A DNA stretch of 64,000 nt from Viola odorata. Lineage: Eukaryota > Streptophyta > Magnoliopsida > Malpighiales > Violaceae. Both the position numbers and the translations under genes were made by a program. Numbering within the stretch: the first letter of the stretch is position 1; each line of letters starts with the position of its first letter. The notes below the pieces were generated by a model, which saw nothing but the letters and a program-made list of their open reading frames with translations, did no database searches and had not been told where the DNA came from. The stretch lies in NCBI GenBank assembly GCA_963691705.1, contig OY829545.1, forward strand, positions 33,467,475-33,531,474, given 5' to 3'. Positions 57,107-64,000 of this stretch are shown one piece after another.

Positions 57107-59463
57107 TTAAGCATGGCATCATACATGTTAAAATATATTATCTCACCCAAAAATTCCAAAGCTAAGCACCCACTAAAAACATCAACTTTTGCTCTAGCAG
57201 TCCTAAGAAAAGGCCTACCCAATAAAATTTCAGTTGACTTAGAAGTGTGCTCATTCTCCATATCAATTACATAAAAATCAGCGGGAAAGATAAAGTCATT
57301 AACTTGTACCAAAATGTCCCTAATTACTCCAACCGGATAAATTATGGAACGATCGGCTAATTGAATTACCATTCTAGTTTCCTTAAGCTCACCGATGTTC
57401 AAACTTTTGAAAAGTGCTAAAGACAACACGTTTATACCAGCACCTAAGTCACAAAGTGCCTTTTCAATGGTCTTTTCACCTATCTTGCAAGGAATCACAA
57501 ATGTTCCTCCATCCTTGCACTTGTTCGGAAACTTTTTCTGAAAAATAGCTGAGACATTCTCATTCAAATTAATCCTTTCTACTTCTGCAAGACGCTTCCT
57601 GTTAGTGCACAATTCCTTTAAAAATTTAGCGTACTTGGGAATTTGAGAAATCATATCAAAAAGTGGAACATTAATAGCCACTTTACGAAATAGTTCTAGT
57701 ATAGCTTTCTCTTCCTTTGCCTTCTTGGCCCTTTCAGACCTTTCAGGGAAGGGAAGAGGGATTACCTATTCCTTCTTGATCAGGATTGGATCTGGAACTG
57801 ATTTTACCTGTGCTGGTTTTTCAGATATTACCTCTACCTATGGTTCTACTTGGCCTGATATTGGTGCATCAGAAGACTTCTTTTCTAGGTTTAGGGATAA
57901 AGTTATTCTTTCTGGAATTTCAGACCCGCTCCTCAATGTCATGGCACGGACATTATGCTTTGGGTTGTTGACCGTGGTCGATGGTAGACGTCCCTGCTCC
58001 TGATTTTTGACCTTCAATTCAGCCATTTCCTTATGCATGGCTGAGATGCTCGCTTGTGTAGCCGAAAGGCTAGCTTGGGTAGCTTGCATAAATTATTTGA
58101 GCATGTCCTCCATGGGTACTCTAGTAAGCAGTAGAGGCTGTTGCGGGGCTGGTAGCAATGGAACAGTAGGTCTTGGGATAAAATTTTGGAGGTTCATGGG
58201 TGGTGGTTGTTGCGGTTGAGCTTGGTATTGATTATTTGGGAAATGAACCGTGGTGTTGGAGCTTGTGTTTTCTCTCCAACCAGGATTGTTATTGTACTGA
58301 GTTTGGTTGTATTTGGGCTTGTAGGGTGGATACCTCCCATATTGTTGTTGATATTGCATTACCGAATTAACTTCCTGGGGTGTACCCGTGATCAAAATGC
58401 AATGATCATTGTGGTGCCCTTGCTGACCGCAAACACCGCACATGGTGGCTGGTTGTACTTGGTTTATCTAAACTTGTGATTGCCCTACACAAACATTATC
58501 CAAACGATTAGAAAGTTCATCCAATTTAGTTTGAATTGCGGATACATTACCTATGGGAGTTTCCCTTTCACTTGACTCATTGTGGTAGCTATTTTCGGCT
58601 AAAGTTTCGATCAAGTGGTTAGCTCTTGTGAGGGTGCAATCCTGTAGCACGCCTCCAGTGGCTCTATCAACCATTAATTTTTCCCTCACGCACAAAGCGT
58701 CATAGAAATATTGCACCGAATTCCAGTTAGAAACTCCATGGTTCGGGCAGATTTCTTGTAGGTCCTTGAACCTTTGATAATACTCCCCAAAGCTCTCACG
58801 AGGGTCCTGTTTGATGGACACAATGTTCTTCCTAGCAGTACCTGCCTTGCTAGAGGACCAAAATTTGTTGAGAAAGGTGCTCAATATCTAGTGCCATGTG
58901 TTTATGGAGTTGTGTGGTAGGCTAAGGAACCAATTCCTAGCCTTGTCTTCAAGGGTCCATGGGAAGGTTCGGAGCTTAGCACGGTTGATATCCACTCGAG
59001 GTGGCTTGTGAGTGTCACATTCCCAATGGAGATACTGCAAGTGTTTGAAGGGGTTCTCACTAGGTAAACCATAGAATTTCTTTAGGTTATGGATCATGTT
59101 TGGTTTTAGATTCCAATCATGTTCTACGAGCGGATATTGGACACAAAAGTGTGTGTCTGGTGGTGATCCTTCATTGTTGCGCTGCCTAAAAGTTTGTTCA
59201 GGGGGTGGAAGTGGTGGTGGATCATTTTGGTTACCAAGGTTTTTCATTTCTGGTTCGAAAAGCGGGTTGTCTAGAACTGTCGCAGATGAGCTCTCTATCA
59301 GGTCTAGGAAAGAGTCTGTTTGGGGTATCTGGGCTTGACTATTTTCTAGGTCTGATGCTTCAAAAACAGTTCTCTATTTCTTCGCTAACTTCCTGTACTG
59401 TGTTTCTCTCCTAGTGATTTCTGGGTTGTACGGGATTAATTCAGAGCGAGAAGACCTGGTCAT
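57107..59463 (-). pseudogene. Element F gag-protease, one frame with six nonsense codons
   Basis: The minus-strand ATG at 59463 begins MTRSSRSELIPYNPEITRR. A single frame reaches 57103 with no frameshift. It has the capsid core (ENPFKHLQYLHWECDTHKPP, LRTFPWTLEDKARNWFLSLP), a complete CCHC knuckle CGVCGQQGHHNDHC, a Gln-rich linker and protease (ALCDLGAGINVLSLALFKSL, LLGRPFLRTARAKVDV). In-frame stops lie at 59374-59376, 58888-58890, 58468-58470, 58093-58095, 57838-57840 and 57766-57768. Five are TAG and one TAA, each easily explained by C-to-T change of a Gln codon. Pol after protease is deleted. Confidence 0.88.
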
Positions 59464-59493
59464 AAACAAAAGAAATTAATTAGTACCGATGAA

Positions 59494-59511
59494 TCCCAGG
59501 CAACGGCGCCA
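59494..59511 (-). other. Primer-binding site of element F (tRNA-Asp type)
   Basis: The minus strand reads TGGCGCCGTTGCCTGGGA, 5 nt from the LTR edge; one base differs from the usual Athila site. Confidence 0.88.
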
Positions 59512-59516
59512 AAATT

Positions 59517-60876
59517 TGATGGTTGTCGAAATCGTCAAAATTATAAATACAGTTTACTATGCATATGTAACTAAGAATAGTAGCAATAACGGTAAAGGGA
59601 TCGATCCACAGGGATTCGGTGGACTATTTAAAGACTTTTGTAAGTGACCAGTGGTGTGGGTGTGGTAAATACCAATATTGAGAGTGATTTAATGCAATAG
59701 AATTTAAAGAATAGAAATGTAAACAAACAGTAGAAAGAAGTGTGTGTAATCAAGTGGTGATAAAATCCCGGTGAAGATAGTACTCATGATCCATAAGTGT
59801 TGATCATCAATTCAATAATATTAGAACTAGAATGTGTAGGTGGCTATAGAGATCAGGTTTTCACCTAGATCTCTTACTCTCTACCTATTCGAGATTCCTA
59901 AAGGTTTTCACCTATTAAGATCCTTGGTCTAATTTTATGGCCTAAAGAAGTTATTCTATTAGGTCTAATAAAATGACCAAATATACGCAATGAGAGACCG
60001 ATCCCAGGTCTGGGATATCTAATCCTATAAACTTAACCCTTTCCGTTCTCTAATCTAATCCGTCGATTAGCTAGTTGCCTTCGTATTCACCCTCACGATG
60101 TAGCATCCAAGGCTTGGGAGAAAGACTATAAAAATCCTAGTTTCAAACAAGTTGATCAGGCTTCCAAGAAAACAAGAATTCATTGACAAGTAATTAAAAT
60201 GGAAAGAGATACAAACTCTTGTTCTTATGAAGAACACTTAGATCTCACAACATCTATGAATCATGGCAGATGATCTTCACCGAGAAAGGGTTGTTTAGCC
60301 TCGCATACTCATATCGAAATAATGCAAGATATTAAAAGCATAAGAGTAGAAATTAATTGAAAGGGAAAGAAAGCAAACAGATCCCAGCTCCCGTTTTGCG
60401 TTGCTGTCTTTAATTCCGAGAAGAAAAGATAGCTAGAGAAGAAGAGACAGCCCCCCCTTAATAGGAGTCTTCAATTGTTCAAAATTCTAAAAAGATAAAG
60501 TTAAAATAATATCTAACAAGATTGTATTTATCTCAAAAGAGTAAATCTGGAAGAGTTTAATCTAGGTTGGACATTCTGTCTTCTAGAAGCACAGCAGCGT
60601 CCTCTCCAGCTCCGGCCCAGGCCCATGGGAATCTTGGATTAATGAGTTGACTCCAGTCAACATGATCACTTAGTCGAGTTCATCAGGCCTGATGAAGAGT
60701 CCTCTCAGGTTGCACCAATTTGCTCTGAGAAAAGGCGTTTCCAGCTCCAAAGTCATAAAATGTCTCCTCAACTGGAGAATCTGCAAAAAGGAGTGGAAAG
60801 CGCACAAATCAGTAGTATCATCATCCTAAAAAGGCATAAAGGACAATGATAAATAACACATTTTACGCTCTTATCA
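59517..60876 (-). repeat. Element F 5' LTR (complete)
   Basis: 1360 bp. On the minus strand it starts TGATAAGAGCGTAAAATGTG and ends ...GACAACCATCA before the primer-binding site. Its middle 461 bp recurs at 56646-57106. Confidence 0.82.
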
Positions 60877-61759
60877 GACCCCCCCCCCCCCCCTAGAAAA
60901 GCCTAAGTGTGGGGAGGACCGATAAGTCAAACTTCAGTGCTAGAAGCAGATCTAGGGCAAGACACCTCAGATGTCTTCTGCCCTAGTTAAATCAAAAGCT
61001 AGAAAATGTCCATGCCCCTTCTTAAAAGTAATCAAAATAAAATCAAAATAAAAAGAATAAAAATCAAAATAAAAGAATGGGGCAAAACACGAACAAAAGA
61101 AATCACTTCCAGCACCACATCAGAAAAGAGCCCCTATCGAAGAAGAAGAAACCCTTAGTCTAGCCCTCGCCTCACCCATCCTGCCCTCGACGAGCGCTGA
61201 CTTACCACCTCACCTTTTTCCTAGCCAAGGAATCCATCCAGGTTTGAGTTGGTTGTCGCCATCCTTTCTTTTCCTTCTCTACATGTTTCTTTTTCTGTGT
61301 ATTTCTTTTCCTTTCCTTTTCTTCCTCTTTTCCTTTTCTTTTCTAAGCCTACCCTTCCTTTTTCTTTCTTTTTTTAGATGCATTGCTCTTTCCGATTGAT
61401 TGATTGCCCATACATGTGTACTACGTACTCAGATTGATGTGCAAGTCTAGTTTTGTGCTGCGCTAGTTTCATTTAGTTTTGAGCGATCAAATACATAGCC
61501 TTGTTTGTGAGCGTGAGCGTAAACACATATTTGGTGAGGATTGTTGGTACATGGGCTAGATGCAGGAAAGTCTAATCTTTGGGATCGTTACCCTTCTGAT
61601 TTGATGCAAGTGTTGTCTAGGCAAAGTGGTGTCATTAGCGAAATTTAGCTTGGTGTTTGGTTTGTTTTTGTGTCTGGGTTGGTTGTGGTTGTCTATGTTT
61701 GGGATGGTTTTCAGTTTTGTAGATGCTCGAGGGAGAGCATCGGGCAGTGTAGGGATATT
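60877..61759 (+). other. Element E 3' region up to the 3' LTR
   Basis: Non-coding. It holds a C15 run (60879-60893), CCTAAGTGTGGGGAGG (about 60903-60918) like an Athila polypurine tract, T/C-rich runs at 61260-61380 and, directly before the LTR, GCAGTGTAGGGATATT (about 61745-61759), which looks like a degraded copy of AAGTGTGGGGAGATT and is the likely functional polypurine tract. Confidence 0.55.
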
Positions 61760-63114
61760 TGATATAGCGTATTTTATGCATGTTTTCCTCTGTATTTATA
61801 GGCTTATTTTGGGCATGATACTGCTAATTTTCCTTTGAATTCGTACTTTTTGCAAATCTAAGCTCAAAGATGAAAAGATGCCGAAATACTCATTTTTTGT
61901 GGAATTCTGCCGTGGATCTCAAAGCGTCGAGGCCTAGCTATTTCCTTTTCGTCGAGCCCTAGATGTCAGCCATGTGGTCTTGCCCAAGACTCTTGATTGA
62001 GCCATCCAGAGCCGCATTCTGCCCTGCGCCCGCTGCTGCACGTGCATACATCTCCTCAAGGACGCGCGCAACAAGATTCTCGTGGAATTCCTCCTAGATC
62101 CCTTGTTGGCTACCTTAGGAATATTCCTTTAGGGCGTCCTCCCATTTTGTTCCTTTCTCCTAGTTGTCCTTTGTCTTCTAGTGAGTTGTGAGGGTATTTA
62201 AACGTTAGTTTTCGGGTTTTTAGGGGAATCACTGATTATTAGGTCATAGAATCATTTTAGGAGCAGCCGCTCACCTTCCTTCTTGGGATTTGTCACTCCC
62301 ACTTCTTTGTAGCCGTCGCCGGCATCACTCCCACTTCTTTAGCTCCGGCCGGTATTTCTTAATATTGCATTTCTTTTCATTTCGTATTTCTTTCCTCTTA
62401 TACTTATGATTGAATCTATTTTGCTATTGACTAATATGTGTGGCTAAGTTCTTTAGCTTAGCAAGGGTGATTTAAGGGTTGCATGAGGATTGTCACGAGA
62501 CCAAATTGTGTTTAATATATTCTCTTCGCTATATTTACTCGCTTGCCATTTTAATACTAGATCTAGATGGTTTTGTTAGGAGCTTGATCACCTTTTAATT
62601 TACTATCTTAGATCTTCATCATTTCTTTGGTTATAAATAATGTGAAGCCTTAGAATAGAGTAGACACTAGATGGATTGTCATTAGCTTGGTCCGTTCTGT
62701 CTAGGGCAAGCGAGTGATTAGGGTGGTGTCGCGAGCCTGACAAACTAAGAGGCATTTAGCCCTAGATGTGTCTTTCCTTATCTTCATGGGCGTTGTGAGT
62801 ATTGCCTTCCCCCTTCGTGCCTGGAGGACAACACAACATCAAGGCTGCCTAATTAACAGTGAAAACGGGGGGTAGCTTCTCGTAAGAGGAAAGTAGGAGG
62901 CCTAAACGTACCTGGCCTCTATAGCATGTCTATAGCATGAGAATAAACTATCTGTGCGTCGATGACTGACGAGGCCTCGACGCAACCCAAGAAAATCCCT
63001 TGCTAAGATTTCTCATTATCTGATTTCATCTCGTTTAATTCTCTGTTTGTTTTGTTTATATTTGCTAATTCCTTTAATTTATTATTCACGTCTTTGTTAG
63101 CTATCGTGCCCTCG
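61760..63114 (+). repeat. Element E 3' LTR, truncated
   Basis: It starts TGATATAGCGTATT and parallels the 5' LTR up to GTGCCCTCG at 63114, where similarity ends. About 212 bp of the LTR end is missing. It contains a 186-bp segment (62495-62680) absent from the 5' LTR, bounded by the direct repeat GGATTGTC (62487-62494 and 62673-62680). Confidence 0.85.
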
Positions 63115-63842
63115 GGTAGAGTTATGTGTGGCTAAGAGTGATCGGATGGGAGGTTGTAGTGATCTAGGTGAGTTGGTGCCGAGTTGGAGGGTGAGAATGA
63201 ATTAAATGGCATTTATGTGGAGTTTATCCCATTTTTTGGGTACGAACGGGATATTTTGGTACGAGCGAATTTGTACGAAAGTGAAAATAAATCCGAACCG
63301 AGAGAAGCACGACGTATAGGAAAATAAGGCGAGAAGACTAGTATACAGTGAAGAAATGCAAAACTCGGTTTAACGTATTTATTTTCTCTTTCGGAAATGC
63401 CAAAAGTTCGGACGCAAAATAAATGCCCTTACGGCAAAAATTGAACGAAACCAAATGAGAGGGTGTGGAAGAGAAAAATAGTAGGTATTTATCAATTAAA
63501 GAAATAAAGTGCTCGATCCACGGTCCGAGAAAACTTACTTGAGACCAATAGAAGTTCGCGAAAAGACAGTTAAAATATGAAAAACTAAAAAGACACGAAA
63601 TGACGCGAAATATTAAACAAATTAGCCTAGGATCAAGAATCGATAGAAATTTGACCTAGACGAGCTATTTAAATGTGATAAGCGTAAAAATGCGTAGAGT
63701 TGTGACGAAAAGTCAAAATTTAGGTAGCAACAGCTGCCCTCTAAGCTCTTCACTACAAAAGTGAGGGAAATCGACTCTAATCAATAATTTTACTGTCTAA
63801 ATTATGTGAAAATAAGCAGTAAAAACATGAAATATTAATCCT
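63115..63842. other. Unassigned repeat-like sequence
   Basis: No ORF or structural feature is supported. The sequence is A-rich with many CGAAA/GCGAAA motifs and a block near 63728-63760 (CAACAGCTGCCCTCTAAGC) of a kind common in plant LTR-element sequence. Confidence 0.35.
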
Positions 63843-64000
63843 CAATCACACCGTAAAGGACAAAAGAAAAATGAGGCAAACACAGTGGATGATAATGAGA
63901 TGGTTGCAATGGTAACCGAAATCTTCATGGTAAATATGGAAGAAGGTTGGTGGGTTGACTCCGGTGCAACCTGCCATGTGACTCCAAACAGGAGTGTGTT
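63843..64000 (+). pseudogene. Ty1/copia gag-protease fragment running off the window
   Basis: The plus-strand frame is open to the end of the window and contains GWWVDSGATCHVT, the aspartic protease active site with its preceding Trp pair as seen in plant Ty1/copia polyproteins. Only the C-terminal end of gag and the start of protease are visible. Whether the element is intact cannot be judged. Confidence 0.75.

Larger units (their letters stand above)
56646..60876 (-). mobile_element. Element F: internally deleted Athila-like retrotransposon, minus strand
   Basis: A complete 5' LTR (60876-59517), tRNA-Asp-type primer-binding site, leader, gag and protease are followed directly by a 461-bp piece from the middle of the LTR (56646-57106). 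RT, RNase H, integrase and any third ORF are absent. It lies inside the 3' region of element E in the opposite orientation. The left copy is cut at both ends, so the left target duplication cannot be found. Confidence 0.85.
45248..63114 (+). mobile_element. Element E: Athila-like Ty3/gypsy retrotransposon, plus strand, 3' LTR truncated
   Basis: The order is 5' LTR (45248-46635), tRNA-Asp-type primer-binding site, gag, protease, RT, RNase H, integrase, a third ORF, a long 3' region and a 3' LTR from 61760 that breaks off at 63114. Gag and pol carry many stops and frameshifts; the third ORF is still largely open. It has received two later insertions, hAT 2 (55181-56201) and element F (56646-60876). 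The LTRs differ by roughly 7% over the first 490 or so bp by eye, the highest of the three elements compared. Confidence 0.9.

Noticed and set aside
61626..61838. Hydrophobic 70-codon plus-strand ORF
   Set aside because: It crosses the boundary into the 3' LTR of element E and arises from T/G-rich non-coding sequence.

Overview
The window is plant nuclear DNA, most likely from a eudicot. It holds one complete intron-containing calcium-dependent protein kinase gene, one small membrane-protein gene, and otherwise almost only nested transposable elements of angiosperm type (Tat- and Athila-type Ty3/gypsy, a chromovirus LTR, a Ty1/copia fragment and non-autonomous hAT elements). The species cannot be named from the sequence.

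Layout. (1) 1-30612 is a three-level nest. Element C (Tat-like, minus strand) has its 5' LTR at 30207-30612, its gag at 28384-30087 and a pol remnant at 1-718. It is split by element B (Athila-like, minus strand, 719-28383, TSD CAATC/TAATC). B is split inside its reverse transcriptase by element A (Tat-like, plus strand, 8277-23487, perfect TSD ATAAC). A has two 571-bp LTRs that differ at 10 sites by eye, an open 1286-codon pol with a second archaeal-type RNase H, and a 3' half of about 8 kb. That half carries a tandem-repeat array and a cluster of antisense genes. Two of these are diverged, intron-containing genes of the plant 'putative gypsy type transposon' family. Two are short ORFs with TATA-like boxes. 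(2) 30613-40500 is the host-gene island: the CDPK gene (nine exons, 32080-36243), a convergent 171-aa membrane-protein gene (37117-37632, minus strand) and a non-autonomous hAT element (38503-40327, 8-bp TSD). (3) 40336-45247 holds repeat debris and a 2.4-kb chromovirus-type 3' LTR (42659-45069) with a short stretch of its internal region. (4) 45248-63114 is element E (Athila-like, plus strand), inserted in that chromovirus. It contains a second hAT element (55181-56201) and element F (Athila-like, minus strand, 56646-60876), which keeps only gag and protease. The 3' LTR of E is truncated at 63114. (5) 63115-64000 is repeat-like sequence ending in a Ty1/copia gag-protease fragment that runs off the window.

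How the parts relate. Only the CDPK and the small membrane protein look like cellular genes. The nesting gives a relative order: C before B before A, and the chromovirus before E before F and the second hAT. LTR divergence agrees (A about 1.8%, B about 5%, E about 7% over the parts compared by eye). Coding decay in these elements is strongly biased to in-frame stops replacing likely CAG, CAA, CGA or TGG codons, as expected from deamination of methylated cytosine in silenced elements. All intron calls, LTR ends and lineage names come from reading the sequence and from family knowledge; no search was run.
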